Below, one piece after another: positions 17,114 to 26,024 of a DNA stretch of 45,613 nt. The DNA is from Oerskovia rustica. Lineage in GTDB: Bacteria > Actinomycetota > Actinomycetes > Actinomycetales > Cellulomonadaceae. Every line of letters starts with the position of its first letter. Position 1 is the stretch's first letter. Made by a program: the position numbers and the translations under genes. The notes under the pieces were generated by a model that was not told the DNA's origin, made no database searches, and was given only the letters and a program-made list of their open reading frames with translations. The DNA lies in assembly GCF_014836555.1 (NCBI RefSeq), contig NZ_JACSQQ010000031.1, positions 1 through 45,613 of the forward strand. Reading direction: 5' to 3'.

Positions 17114-17290
17114 GCGTCCACGGTAGGCCGGGCGCGCGGGAAGTGCCCGACGGCGGGACGACGGTCGCGAGACGGGTCGGTGCGTCCGAGACAGGTCTCC
17201 CGGGCGTCGGTCGACCCACCCGTCTCGTGCGGGACCACCCGTCTCGTCACGCAGGCGGGGCAGGGCGCACGGTTCGGGCAGACTGGTCGG

Positions 17291-17848
17291 GTGACGACTT
17301 CCCACGACGCGACCCCCGATCCCGGCCACGGCCCCTACCGCGTGATGACGGTCTGCACGGGCAACATCTGCCGCTCGCCCATGGCGGAGATCGTGCTGCG
17401 CGACCGGTTCGAGGCCGCGGGGCTGGGCGGGCGCGTGGTCGTGGACTCGACGGGCATCAGCGCGGAGGAGCACGGCAACCCGGTGGACCGCCGTGCGCGC
17501 CGCGTCCTGGCCGAGCACGGGTACGACACGGGCGACGGCCACCACGCCCGCCAGGTCCGCGCGAGCGACCTCGTCTCCCGCGACCTGGTGCTGCCGATGA
17601 CGTCGCAGCACGCGCGTGCCCTGCGCCGGATGCACGGCGACGGGAACGTGCGCATGTACCGGACGTTCGACCCGGCGGCGCCCGTCGTCCCGCGGGAGCG
17701 GGCCGAGCGCGACGAGCACCTGCTCGACATCGACGACCCCTGGTACGGCGGTATGCAGGACTTCGAGGACTGCCTGGCGCAGGTCGAGGCCGCCGCGGAC
17801 GGCGTGGTCGAGTTCGTGCGCGGGGAGCTCGCGCGACGTCAGGCCTGA
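17291..17848 (+). CDS. Low-molecular-weight protein-tyrosine phosphatase
   Basis: A 185-residue phosphatase with the active-site loop VCTGNICRSP: nucleophile Cys22 and Arg28 fit C-x5-R followed by Ser. The general acid lies in DIDDPWYGG, the family's DP motif, near residue 150. In actinobacteria such enzymes dephosphorylate tyrosine in proteins and can influence capsule or stress pathways. Start GTG at 17291 is chosen because CAGACT lies six bases upstream. Its 3' end overlaps the convergent hydrolase gene by ten bases. No partner tyrosine kinase is in the window. Confidence 0.92.
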   Translation: MTTSHDATPDPGHGPYRVMTVCTGNICRSPMAEIVLRDRFEAAGLGGRVVVDSTGISAEEHGNPVDRRARRVLAEHGYDTGDGHHARQVRASDLVSRDLVLPMTSQHARALRRMHGDGNVRMYRTFDPAAPVVPRERAERDEHLLDIDDPWYGGMQDFEDCLAQVEAAADGVVEFVRGELARRQA

Positions 17849-19047
17849 GGCGATCGCGCCCGGGCGGCCCACCCGCGCACGCTCGCGCCCACGGCCCCCG
17901 CCGCCGAGCGTGCCCACCGGACCGGCGCCCACGCGCCGACCCCGGTCGTCTCGGTCCGCGCCTCGTCCGACCCGGGCTCCGCCGCGGACTCCGGCTCGGG
18001 CACGTACCCGTGCACCCACGTGGCGATCTGCTCGTAGGCCGCGGCCCGGGCGGGAGCGGCCGAGAGCACCACGTCGTGCAGAGCCCCCTCGATGCGGGCG
18101 AGCAGGACGAGGCTCCCGAGGTCGGTCGACCGCCGCGCGATCCCGACGACGTCGAGGGCCGTGTCGCTGTGCATCATCTCGGGGGTCCAGCGGGGCAGGA
18201 GCGTGCTGCTCGTGGACAGCAGCACGAGGACGGGCACGGCGATCCCGAGCCCCAGCTCGACCGCCGCCTGCCCGTGCAGGACCGCGTTGAGCCAGCCCCC
18301 GTGCACGACGAACCCGCGCACGGGACGCCACGCGAGGTCGTAGTCCCACTCGCCGTCGAGCGTCCTGGACACCGAGCGCGTGTAGAAGCCGAGGTCGACC
18401 TGGGGCAGGGGGACGCGCGGGTCGAGCCGCGCCTGGAGCGCGATCGCGGGGGCGAGCACCTTGCGCCCGATGTCGCGCGCCTGGAACTCGAGCCACGGGC
18501 TGTTGAGGACGAGCCCTGCGACACGGTCCTGGTTGCGCGCGGTCCACAGGCTCAGCGTGAGCCCGCCCGTGGAGTGGCCCATGAGGACCAGGCCGCGCTC
18601 GCGCATCACGGGGTCGGCGGTCAGGACGCCGTGCCCCATCGCGGCGAGCGCGGCCTCGATGTCCTCGTCGTACGTCGCGAGGCTCGTGACGAACCCGGGG
18701 GTCTGGCCCGGGCGCAGGCTGCGGCCGTACTTGCGCAGGTCGAGCGCGAAGAACCGCGCGCCCTGGGCCTCCCAGAAGTCCGCGAGCCCGGTCTGGAAGA
18801 AGTAGTCGGACCAGCCGTGCACGTACAGGACGTCGATCCCGCGGTCGCGCACGCCCGCGGGGCGCGCTCCTCCGTGGAGCGTGTCGCCGGCCGTGCCGCC
18901 CTCTGCGTCCCGACGGCGGCGCACCAGCGTCGCGACGACCTGCCCCTCGTCGTCGGGGTCGAGGGGCAGGGTGAGCTGCTCGAACCCGTCGAGGACGTCG
19001 GGCGCCCAGCCCGTCGGCTCGGCGGTCGGGGCGGTGGGTTCGGGCAT
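17839..19047 (-). CDS. Alpha/beta hydrolase (lysophospholipase-like)
   Basis: The 402-residue protein has the alpha/beta-hydrolase fold: GIDVLYVHGWSDYFFQTGLA holds the oxyanion-hole His-Gly, and the nucleophile elbow is GHSTGG (about residues 159-164). A histidine in ARIEGALHDVVLS near residue 325 is the probable third member of the triad. The tail after residue 350 is Ala/Arg/Pro-rich and probably disordered. Similar actinobacterial proteins are annotated as lysophospholipases or carboxylesterases; the substrate is unknown. The ATG at 19047 is preceded by TACCCT (complement of 19054-19059), six bases away, so it probably has its own leaderless transcript although the DUF1992 gene lies just upstream. 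Confidence 0.85.
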   Translation of the reverse strand: MPEPTAPTAEPTGWAPDVLDGFEQLTLPLDPDDEGQVVATLVRRRRDAEGGTAGDTLHGGARPAGVRDRGIDVLYVHGWSDYFFQTGLADFWEAQGARFFALDLRKYGRSLRPGQTPGFVTSLATYDEDIEAALAAMGHGVLTADPVMRERGLVLMGHSTGGLTLSLWTARNQDRVAGLVLNSPWLEFQARDIGRKVLAPAIALQARLDPRVPLPQVDLGFYTRSVSRTLDGEWDYDLAWRPVRGFVVHGGWLNAVLHGQAAVELGLGIAVPVLVLLSTSSTLLPRWTPEMMHSDTALDVVGIARRSTDLGSLVLLARIEGALHDVVLSAAPARAAAYEQIATWVHGYVPEPESAAEPGSDEARTETTGVGAWAPVRWARSAAGAVGASVRGWAARARSPQA

Positions 19048-19098
19048 GTCCCGAGGGTAGGAGCCGGTGGGTGGGAGCGCTCGCCGGGAGCGGGTGGT

Positions 19099-19770
19099 TC
19101 AGGTCGCCTCGGTGCCGCCCGCCGGTCCGCCCCGCCGACGGCGCCACCACCGCCGGGCGCCCGTCGCGCCCGAGCCGTCGGCCGCCCGGGGCGAGCGGTC
19201 CCGGGAGGTGCGCGGCGCCGTCGGGCCGGAGGACGACGCAGCGCTGCGGGCCGCCCGCCGTTCGCGCCAGAGCGACACCTCCTCCTCGACGTCCCGCAGG
19301 GGCGTGACCACGGGCGGGCCGCCCAGGAGCTGGCGCCGCGCGTCGACCACGCGCGCGTTGAACTCCGCGAGGACCTTCCGCACCGACTCCTCCGAGAACT
19401 GGCGGTCGAGCTCGTCGCGCAGCCGGGCGTCGTCGGCCCGCAGCTGCGCCGGCGGCAGGATGCCCGTGATCTGCTCGCGCTCGACGAGGTTCTTGAGCCA
19501 CCAGTCGGGGTCGTACCGCGCGCCCAGGCCAGGGATGGGCTTGCCCGCGAGCGGCAGGTCGTCGAACTCGCCGCGGGCCATGGCCTGGCGGACCAGCTCG
19601 TCGACCCACTGGCCACGGTTCTCGAGCGGGAGCCGTGGGCGCGCGGGGCCGTCACCGTCGGCGGCGCCCTCCTGGGCGGGCTCCTCGGCCGCCGCCTCCG
19701 CCGCCTCGAGCGCGGCCTCGCGGTCCACGCGGTACTGCGCGGCCCGGCGCACCGGGTCGTCCTCGGTCAT
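19099..19770 (-). CDS. DUF1992 (DnaJC28-like) protein
   Basis: This 223-residue protein has the conserved DUF1992 core at about residues 50-130: VDELVRQAMARGEFDDLPLA, GKPIPGLG, and then DPDWWLKNLVEREQITGILP. The same core occurs in the DnaJ homologue subfamily C member 28, though no J domain is present. The biochemical role is not known. Residues before 50 are an acidic Ala/Glu-rich stretch and those after 170 are a basic Arg/Gly-rich tail, both probably unstructured. GGAGGA precedes the ATG at 19770. Confidence 0.85.
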   Translation of the reverse strand: MTEDDPVRRAAQYRVDREAALEAAEAAAEEPAQEGAADGDGPARPRLPLENRGQWVDELVRQAMARGEFDDLPLAGKPIPGLGARYDPDWWLKNLVEREQITGILPPAQLRADDARLRDELDRQFSEESVRKVLAEFNARVVDARRQLLGGPPVVTPLRDVEEEVSLWRERRAARSAASSSGPTAPRTSRDRSPRAADGSGATGARRWWRRRRGGPAGGTEAT

Positions 19771-19953
19771 CGGGTCCTCCCACGGTCGGCGCTGGACGGG
19801 TGCTGCTCCCATCCTCGCCGATCGCGGGCGTTGTACGCTGAGCCGCCCGGCCTCTTCCGACCGGGTGTGCTCGTCATCGGTGAAGAAGCAGCCGGGACTT
19901 GTCGGCAGCGCGCTGCCATGAACGGCCCGCACCTTGCGGGAGGGGAGCTGCAC

Positions 19954-22257
19954 ATGACCCAGAGCACGGACGAAGAACTTCTCAGCCCGGCCGAGACGAT
20001 CGACCTCGAGAACTGCGCGCGCGAGCCCATCCACATCCCCGGACGCATCCAGCCCCGCGGGGCGCTGCTCGTGGTGCGGGAGTCCGACGGCCACGTGGTG
20101 CAGTGCTCGACCACCGTGCGCGAGGTCCTGGGACGAGACACCGAGGACGTGCTCGGCGCCCACCTGTCCGAGGTCCTGGGCGCCGACGACGGCACGAGGC
20201 TCCTCACGCACGTCGCCCAGCACCCCGACCTCGCGCCGCACAACCCCGTCGAGATCCGCACGGGGACGGCCCACGAGGCCGCGACCGACGCGATCCTGCA
20301 CCGCCCGCCGCTGCCGGCCGACGCCGAGCCCGTCGTCGTGATCGAGCTCGAGCCCGCCGTCGTACGCCCCCTCAGCTTCCCCAACACGTACCAGGCCGTG
20401 CGCGCGGCGCTCGCGGACCTCGACCGGGCCGGGACGCTGCCCGCGCTGTTCGGGACCGCGGCGCAGCACGTCCGGCACCTGACGGGCTTCGACCGCGTGA
20501 TGATCTACCGCTTCGACGCCGACCACAACGGCGAGGTCGTCGCCGAGGCCAAGCGCGAGGACCTCAACTCGTTCTACGGGCTGCACTACCCCGCGACCGA
20601 CATCCCGCGCCAGGCCCGCGCGCTGTACGAGAAGAACTGGATCCGGCTGATCGACGACGTGGGCTACGTGCCGTGCGACGTCGTCCCGACCGACCTCCCG
20701 ACCACGGGGCAGCCGCTCGACCTCACCTACTCGACGCTGCGCAGCGTCTCCCCGATCCACCTCGAGTACCTCGCGAACATGGGCGTGGGCGCGTCGATGT
20801 CGATCTCGCTGCTGCGCGACGGGAAGCTCTGGGGCCTCATCGCGTGCCACCACTACTCCGGGCCGCACCACCCGCCCTACGCGGTGCGCGCGGCCGCGGA
20901 GTTCCTGGGCGCCGCGCTGTCGGTGCTGCTCGTCGCGCAGAGCGAGGAGGACCGCCTGGCCGCGTCGCGCGCGTCGGCGCGCCTGCTCGCGGGCCTCGTG
21001 GCGGACAGCCGCGACGAGGACACGTCGCTCGTGGAGGCGCTCACGGCAGACGGTCGGCTGCTCGACCTCGTGGGCGCCGACGGGGCCGTGGTTCTCGCCG
21101 AGGGGCGCTCGGCCTCGCTCGGGCACGTGCCCGACGACGCAGGGGTCGCCCTGCTCGCCGGGTGGTTCGCGGAACGGCTCGCCGCCGCGGACGACGAGGT
21201 CGTCGCGATCGACTCGCTGCGCGTGGCCGCCCCGGACCTCGCGGAGCGCCTGCCCGACGTCGCGGGGGTGCTGGGCGCGCACCTCAACGACGGTCAGGTC
21301 GTGCTCTGGCTGCGCGACGAGGTGCTGCGCAGCGTCGACTGGGGCGGCGACCCGCACAACAAGGCCATCGCACGCAGCGAGGGCGACACGGTCCGGCTCA
21401 GCCCTCGCAAGTCGTTCGAGCGCTGGCGCGAGGTCGTGAGCGGCCACAGCGAGCCCTGGGCCGAGGACGCCGTCGAGACGGCCGGAGCCCTGCGCAGCCA
21501 CCTCGTCGAGGCGCTCTACCTGGCCGGGCGCCGGGACGTGCGTGCGGCCGAGGCCCTGCAACGGAGCCTCCTCCCCGCATCGCTGCCGGACACACCGGGC
21601 TGGACCGTCACCGCGCGGTACGAGCCGGCGGGCGGAGGTTTCGTCGGCGGCGACTGGTACGACGCGCTGCGCCTGCCCTCGGGCGCGCTCGGGCTCGTCG
21701 TCGGGGACGTCACGGGCCACGGGCTCCAGGCAGCCGCCTCGATGGGTCAGCTCCGCAACACGTTGCGCGCCGCGCTCGTGCAGGCCGGGACCGCGCGCGG
21801 GGCCGTCGAGCAGGTCGCCGAGACCGTGCGATGGACCATGCCGGGGCAGATCGCGACGCTCGTCGTCGCGGTCGTCGACCTCGACGAGGGCTCGGTCGAG
21901 TACGTGACGGCCGGGCACCCACCGCCCTTCTTCCTCGTGCCGGGCGAGGGGGTCGTGTGGGGTCGGCTGCTGGGCGGTCCGCCGCTCGGGCTGGGAGCGC
22001 TGCGGTTCGAGGCCGGGACCACGTCGATCGCGCCCGGCGGTGCCCTCGTGCTCTACAGCGACGGGCTCTTCGAGCGCCGGGACGAGTCGCTCAAGGTGGG
22101 CCTTCGCCGGCTCGCCGGGACCTTCGCCGAGCACGTGGGCGACGTCGACGCCGTGCTGCGCGCGACCCGGGACCCCGCGTCGGAGGACGACGCGACGCTG
22201 CTGGTGCTGCGCCGTCGGGCGCAGGACGAGGCAGAGGACGAGTCCGGGGACGACTGA
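19954..22257 (+). CDS. Bacteriophytochrome fused to SpoIIE/PP2C serine phosphatase
   Basis: The 767-residue protein holds a complete phytochrome sensor and a phosphatase output instead of the usual histidine kinase. PAS (about 15-130) has Cys21 in ENCAREPIHIPG, the biliverdin-attachment position of bacteriophytochromes. GAF (about 145-325) has PATDIP with Asp216, SPIHLEYLANMGVG with His269, and ACHH with His299. PHY (about 330-520) has DWGG (462-465) and the tongue motif PRKSF (484-488). After a coiled-coil linker, PP2C/SpoIIE (about 545-755) shows GGDWYD, GDVTGHGLQAA, YSDGLFE and EDDA, all metal-binding aspartates present. AGGGGAG at 19941-19947 supports the ATG. It probably dephosphorylates a STAS antagonist in response to red/far-red light; such a protein and its kinase are encoded just downstream on the other strand. 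Confidence 0.93.
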   Translation: MTQSTDEELLSPAETIDLENCAREPIHIPGRIQPRGALLVVRESDGHVVQCSTTVREVLGRDTEDVLGAHLSEVLGADDGTRLLTHVAQHPDLAPHNPVEIRTGTAHEAATDAILHRPPLPADAEPVVVIELEPAVVRPLSFPNTYQAVRAALADLDRAGTLPALFGTAAQHVRHLTGFDRVMIYRFDADHNGEVVAEAKREDLNSFYGLHYPATDIPRQARALYEKNWIRLIDDVGYVPCDVVPTDLPTTGQPLDLTYSTLRSVSPIHLEYLANMGVGASMSISLLRDGKLWGLIACHHYSGPHHPPYAVRAAAEFLGAALSVLLVAQSEEDRLAASRASARLLAGLVADSRDEDTSLVEALTADGRLLDLVGADGAVVLAEGRSASLGHVPDDAGVALLAGWFAERLAAADDEVVAIDSLRVAAPDLAERLPDVAGVLGAHLNDGQVVLWLRDEVLRSVDWGGDPHNKAIARSEGDTVRLSPRKSFERWREVVSGHSEPWAEDAVETAGALRSHLVEALYLAGRRDVRAAEALQRSLLPASLPDTPGWTVTARYEPAGGGFVGGDWYDALRLPSGALGLVVGDVTGHGLQAAASMGQLRNTLRAALVQAGTARGAVEQVAETVRWTMPGQIATLVVAVVDLDEGSVEYVTAGHPPPFFLVPGEGVVWGRLLGGPPLGLGALRFEAGTTSIAPGGALVLYSDGLFERRDESLKVGLRRLAGTFAEHVGDVDAVLRATRDPASEDDATLLVLRRRAQDEAEDESGDD

Positions 22258-22292
22258 GGGCCGACCTGCGCCTCGCGCAGACCGGCCCTCAG
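22254..22292. terminator. Nested hairpin, bidirectional terminator
   Basis: CTGAGGGCCG (22254-22263) pairs with CGGCCCTCAG (22283-22292), and inside it CTGCGC (22266-22271) pairs with GCGCAG (22275-22280). It starts on the stop codon of the phytochrome gene and lies 14 bases from the end of the convergent kinase gene, so it can serve both. Confidence 0.75.
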
Positions 22293-22305
22293 CGGGAGCG
22301 AGCGG

Positions 22306-22776
22306 TCAGGGGACCGCCGCGACAGGCGTGGGAGCCCCCACCGCCTCGCGTGGTACGCCGAGGCGGGCCCAGACGTGCTTGCCGTCCGCGACGAACCAGC
22401 CCACGTCCAGGGCGATCCGCTGCGCGAGCACGAGCCCGAAGCCGCCGTCGCCCGGCAGGCGAGGCGCCGCGACCACGGGGGCGCGGCTCGTGTCCTGGTC
22501 GATCACGTCGACGATGTACTCCTCGCCGTCGGTCAGGAGCTGGACCGTCGTCGGCGGGCGCCCGTGGCGCAGCGCGTTGGTCGCGAGCTCGCTCGCGACG
22601 AGCACGATCTTCTCGGGGACCTCGGCGAGGGCGCCGTCGGGGGCGAGCGGTCGCCCCGTCAGCTCGAGGTGGAGCGAGGTACGCAGCGTCGAGAGCTCGT
22701 CGATCGAGTCGAGCTGCCAGACGCGGACCACGTGGAAGTTCTCGGGCGGACGGGACGAGGCGATCGAGGTGTCCAA
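22306..22776 (-). CDS. RsbW-like anti-sigma factor serine kinase (HATPase_c_2)
   Basis: A 156-residue GHKL ATPase. The N box is IVLVASELATNALRHG (Glu and Asn of ExxxN visible), the next strand ends in VDVIDQD in place of the common DxGxG, and the glycine-rich lid is GDGGFGLVLAQRIA. In partner switching, such kinases bind a sigma factor and phosphorylate the STAS antagonist. The start is a TTG at 22776 with GGAGGA six bases upstream. It lies 87 bases downstream of the STAS gene on the same strand and faces the phytochrome-phosphatase. Its sigma-factor partner, if any, is not in the window. Confidence 0.88.
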   Translation of the reverse strand: MDTSIASSRPPENFHVVRVWQLDSIDELSTLRTSLHLELTGRPLAPDGALAEVPEKIVLVASELATNALRHGRPPTTVQLLTDGEEYIVDVIDQDTSRAPVVAAPRLPGDGGFGLVLAQRIALDVGWFVADGKHVWARLGVPREAVGAPTPVAAVP

Positions 22777-22863
22777 GAGGTTCCTCCGATGGGTCCGGTG
22801 GGTTGTGCGGTGGGACAGGTGCGACGACGCGGCCGGGGATGGTGGCCGGGGCGCCGGGAAAGG

Positions 22864-23175
22864 TCAGTCGACGAGCGTGAACTGGGTCAGGACGCCGCTG
22901 ATCTCGAGCAGGTCCTTGATGCGCTCAGGGACACCGACCAGGACCGGGGCCTCGCCACCGGCCAGGAGGGACAGGTACAGCAGCCGCAGCCCGCCCGAGT
23001 CCATGAACGTGACGTCGGACAGGTCGATCGTCACGGGGCCGTCGGCGCGCTCGAGCGAGCGGACGAGGTCACCCTCGGAACGGTCCTGGACCGCGGCGTC
23101 GACCTCGCCCCACATCGTCCATCGAGGTCCGGAGTCGTCGATGCGGACTCCCCCTTGCGTCGTGTGCTCCGGCAC
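22864..23175 (-). CDS. STAS-domain anti-sigma factor antagonist (RsbV-like)
   Basis: A 103-residue STAS protein. The region VTIDLSDVTFMDSGGLRLLY carries the phosphorylation site Ser60 in the DSGG motif of RsbV/SpoIIAA proteins. When unphosphorylated, such proteins bind the RsbW kinase and free its sigma factor. The start is GTG at 23175, chosen because GAGAGGCGAG precedes it; a longer frame upstream runs over the region of the divergent aminotransferase. Together with the kinase downstream and the phytochrome-PP2C enzyme opposite, it completes a phosphatase/kinase/antagonist set. Confidence 0.9.
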   Translation of the reverse strand: MPEHTTQGGVRIDDSGPRWTMWGEVDAAVQDRSEGDLVRSLERADGPVTIDLSDVTFMDSGGLRLLYLSLLAGGEAPVLVGVPERIKDLLEISGVLTQFTLVD

Positions 23176-23358
23176 TGCTCGCCTCTCGATCGTGACCTGC
23201 GGGACGTCGTCCCCGGTCTCTCGACGACCGGGACCGTGCCAGGTTACGGAACTTCCGTCGCGGTTTCCTTCCAGGACTCGCTCCGTCACCGGACCTGCAC
23301 AGTTCACCCGGTGCTCCTCGGGCCCCACGAGGCCCGGAACGACGGGCATGATGGCCTC

Positions 23359-24552
23359 ATGAAGGTCTCGCGCAGGTCGCACGTCCCCCCGTTCGCCGTC
23401 ATGGAGGTCCTCGCCGCGGCGAACGCGCGCCGCGACGCGGGCGAGTCGGTCCTCAACCTGTGCGCCGGGGAACCCGCGACGGGGGCGTCCGACGTCGTGC
23501 GGCGCCGGGCGATCGAGCTGCTCGAGGCGGGCGACCTCGGCTACACCGAGGCCCTGGGCGTGCCCGCGCTGCGTCAGGCGATCGCCGAGCACTACGGGCG
23601 TACCTACGGCGTGCACGTCGACCCGTCGCGCGTCGCGGTGACCACGGGGTCGTCGGGCGGCTTCATGCTCGCGTTCCTCGCCGCGTTCGACGCCGGCGAC
23701 CGCGTCGCCCTGGCCCGCCCCGGGTACCCCGCGTACCGGAACATCCTCGCGGCCCTGGGGTGCGAGGTCGTCGAGCTCGACTGCGGCCCCGAGACCCGCT
23801 ACCAGCCCACCGTCTCCCAGCTCATGGAGGCGTACTACGAGGGCGGCCTCGACGGCCTCGTCGTCGCCAGCCCGGCGAACCCGACCGGGACGATGATCCC
23901 GCCGGCCGACCTGGCCGAGCTCGCGGCCTGGTGCGCCGACCACGAGGTGCGCCTCGTCAGCGACGAGATCTACCACGGCATCGTCTACGCCGACCCTGCG
24001 TCGGAGGCGGGCGAGACGGCGACCGCGGCCCGGTACCTCGACGGCGGTGCGGTCGTCGTGAACTCGTTCTCCAAGTACTGGGCCATGACCGGGTGGCGGC
24101 TCGGGTGGCTCGTGCTGCCCGAGGACCTCGTGGCCCCGGTCGACGCGCTCGCGGGCAACATCGCGCTGAGCCCGCCCGCGCTCGCGCAGCACGCGGGCGT
24201 CGCTGCCCTGTCCCCCGAGGGGTATGCGGCCGCGCTGGCGAACGTCGCCCGGTACGCGGACTCGCGTGCGCTCGTGCTCGACCGGCTCGACGACCTGGGC
24301 TGGGACCCGGTGGCCCCGGCGGACGGCGCGTTCTACGTCTACGCGAACGTCGCGGAGTCGGGGCTGGACTCGGTCACGTGGTGCGAGCGGCTCCTGGCCG
24401 ACACGGGGGTCGCGCTCACCCCGGGGACGGACTTCGACGGCGTGCGCGGCCACGAGTGGGTCCGGTTGTCGTTCGCCGCCGCACCGGAGGTCGTGGCCGA
24501 GGCGGTGGACCGGATCGTCGCGTGGCGGGCGGCGGGCTACCGGCGGGTGTGA
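23359..24552 (+). CDS. PLP-dependent class I/II aminotransferase
   Basis: The 397-residue enzyme belongs to fold-type I aminotransferases. Lys239 in NSFSKYWAMTGWRLGW is the PLP-binding lysine; SPANPTGTMI holds the conserved Asn-Pro-x-Gly turn, SDEIYHGIVY the Asp that contacts the pyridine ring, and WVRLSFA the C-terminal Arg that binds the substrate carboxylate. It resembles aspartate- or aromatic-type aminotransferases of actinobacteria; exact substrates cannot be set from sequence. The ATG at 23359 has CATGAT at 23347-23352, six bases upstream. It stands alone: the STAS gene is divergent and the next gene convergent. Confidence 0.9.
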   Translation: MKVSRRSHVPPFAVMEVLAAANARRDAGESVLNLCAGEPATGASDVVRRRAIELLEAGDLGYTEALGVPALRQAIAEHYGRTYGVHVDPSRVAVTTGSSGGFMLAFLAAFDAGDRVALARPGYPAYRNILAALGCEVVELDCGPETRYQPTVSQLMEAYYEGGLDGLVVASPANPTGTMIPPADLAELAAWCADHEVRLVSDEIYHGIVYADPASEAGETATAARYLDGGAVVVNSFSKYWAMTGWRLGWLVLPEDLVAPVDALAGNIALSPPALAQHAGVAALSPEGYAAALANVARYADSRALVLDRLDDLGWDPVAPADGAFYVYANVAESGLDSVTWCERLLADTGVALTPGTDFDGVRGHEWVRLSFAAAPEVVAEAVDRIVAWRAAGYRRV

Positions 24553-24559
24553 GGAGCGG

Positions 24560-24901
24560 TCAGGCCGCCAGGTCGACGGCGCGTGCGTGGGCGGCGGGCA
24601 CCTCGAGAGGGACGACGACGGCCTCGGTCGCGCGGCGGCGTCGGGCCTTGACGAGCACCACGATGGCCTGACCGCCGATGACGATCCAGACCACGTTCGC
24701 GACGGCCGAGGGCCACACGCCGTTGACCGCGGCGACCAGGCACATGAGGCCCGCGCCCACGAAGTTCGTGAGCTGGAAACGCAACGAGTCCCCCGACCAG
24801 CGACCACGTGTGACCATCGCGTACGCCGTGACGGCCGCGATCGCGCCGATCCATCCGAGCGGGGTCACGACCAGGTCGACGAGGGCGGGGGAAGCGGACA
24901 T
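24560..24901 (-). CDS. Small CBU_0592-type membrane protein
   Basis: A 113-residue protein with three hydrophobic segments (PLGWIGAIAAVTAYAMVTRG, FQLTNFVGAGLMCLVAAVNG, and VANVVWIVIGGQAIVVLVKA) and a polar Arg-rich tail. The pattern matches the CBU_0592-like membrane domain, similar in size to SemiSWEET half-transporters but with no shown activity. The ATG at 24901 follows CGGAGACC. It is divergent from the LysR gene, so it may be regulated by it, and it ends eight bases from the convergent aminotransferase. Confidence 0.75.
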   Translation of the reverse strand: MSASPALVDLVVTPLGWIGAIAAVTAYAMVTRGRWSGDSLRFQLTNFVGAGLMCLVAAVNGVWPSAVANVVWIVIGGQAIVVLVKARRRRATEAVVVPLEVPAAHARAVDLAA

Positions 24902-25060
24902 GGCGGTCTCCGGGCAGGGGTCAAGAAGGGATCGGGGAGGGGGGTCCTGGTGGGAGCTGCGACGCTGCAGCGACCAGGTGGATTGTGGGCGCCAGCCCCT
25001 TTTGAGGAGGACCAGCCGGCGCCACGTCACAAGTGTGACCCCGAAAATCATTCAGCACAA

Positions 25061-25090
25061 TTGAAGAACTCTGACGTGGCCGTTTAGCAT
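25061..25090 (+). promoter_or_regulatory. Promoter of the LysR gene, leaderless arrangement
   Basis: TTGAAG (25061-25066) and TAGCAT (25085-25090), 18 bases apart, make a good sigma-70-type promoter. The ATG at 25097 begins six bases after the -10 box, so the mRNA probably starts at the start codon. The region is clearly richer in A and T than its surroundings. Confidence 0.65.
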
Positions 25091-25096
25091 CTCTAC

Positions 25097-26002
25097 ATGG
25101 CCACGGACCCACGAAGACTTGGTTTCCTGCTTGCCGTGCACCGGGCCGGAGGTGTCCTGGCGGCAGCCGACCTGCTGCACGTGACGCCCTCTGCCGTGTC
25201 TCAGCAAATAGCGCGTCTGGAGGCCGAGGAGAAGGTCCAGGTCCTCGACCGGGGGCCCCGTGGCGTGACCCTGACGCCCGCAGGCCGCATCCTCGCCGAG
25301 GCCGCCGAACGCATCGAGTCCGAGATGGTCGAGGCCCGCAAGGCCATCGTCGCGATGAGCGAGGAGATGACGGGGACGGTGTCGGTCGGGTCGTTCCAGA
25401 CGGCGATCCGCGCGGTCGTCGGACCCACGTTCGCGTCGCTCGAGTCGCGCTACCCCGGCGTCGAGCTCGACGTCCAGGAGCTCGAGCCCGCGGAGGCCCT
25501 GCGGCTCCTGCGCAGCGGCGACCTGGACGTCGTCCTCCTGGAGCGCGACGAGGACGCGGACTCCCCCGCGCCGCGCGGCATGCGCGAGGTCCCTCTGCTC
25601 GACGAGCCGTGGCGCGTCGTCGTACCCGCGACGTTCCCGACGCCCGCGCGCCTCGACGACGTGCGCGACGCCGTCTGGCTCGGCCCCGAGCCCAGCACGG
25701 CGGCCGCCCGCGCCCTGCGCCGCCTCTCGCGCACGCTCGGCACGACGCTCCGCACGCGTCACTCGTACTACGACTTCGACGTGGCCCTCGCGCTCGTCGC
25801 GGCCGGTCAGGGCGTCGCGATGCTCCCCGCGCTCGCCGTCCAGGGCGAGATGCCCGACGGCGTCACGGTCGTCCCGCTCCCGGGTCTCGGATCGCGACGT
25901 CTCGTCGCACGGCACCGGGCCACCCGGCACGAACCCCGACCCGTCGTGAACGCGGTCATCGACGAGATGGTCGCGGCGGCCGCGGCGATCGAGCTGGGCT
26001 GA
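25097..26002 (+). CDS. LysR-family transcriptional regulator
   Basis: A 301-residue LysR protein. The N-terminal winged helix-turn-helix reads FLLAVHRAGGVLAAADLLHV, then TPSAVSQQIARLEAEEKVQV; a linker helix (about 60-90) follows, and then the two-lobed effector domain (from GTVSVGSFQTAIRAVVGPTF to the end). Length and order are normal for the family. It is divergent from the CBU_0592-type gene, the usual target arrangement for LysR. No effector can be predicted. Confidence 0.92.
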   Translation: MATDPRRLGFLLAVHRAGGVLAAADLLHVTPSAVSQQIARLEAEEKVQVLDRGPRGVTLTPAGRILAEAAERIESEMVEARKAIVAMSEEMTGTVSVGSFQTAIRAVVGPTFASLESRYPGVELDVQELEPAEALRLLRSGDLDVVLLERDEDADSPAPRGMREVPLLDEPWRVVVPATFPTPARLDDVRDAVWLGPEPSTAAARALRRLSRTLGTTLRTRHSYYDFDVALALVAAGQGVAMLPALAVQGEMPDGVTVVPLPGLGSRRLVARHRATRHEPRPVVNAVIDEMVAAAAAIELG

Positions 26003-26024
26003 ACAGGCTGGGACCGAAGACCGC

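Noticed and set aside
14267-17290. A very long + strand frame leading into the tyrosine phosphatase
   Set aside because: It is antisense to the exporter and the NmrA-like gene; only the part from 17291 has a protein family, and a -10 box fits that start.
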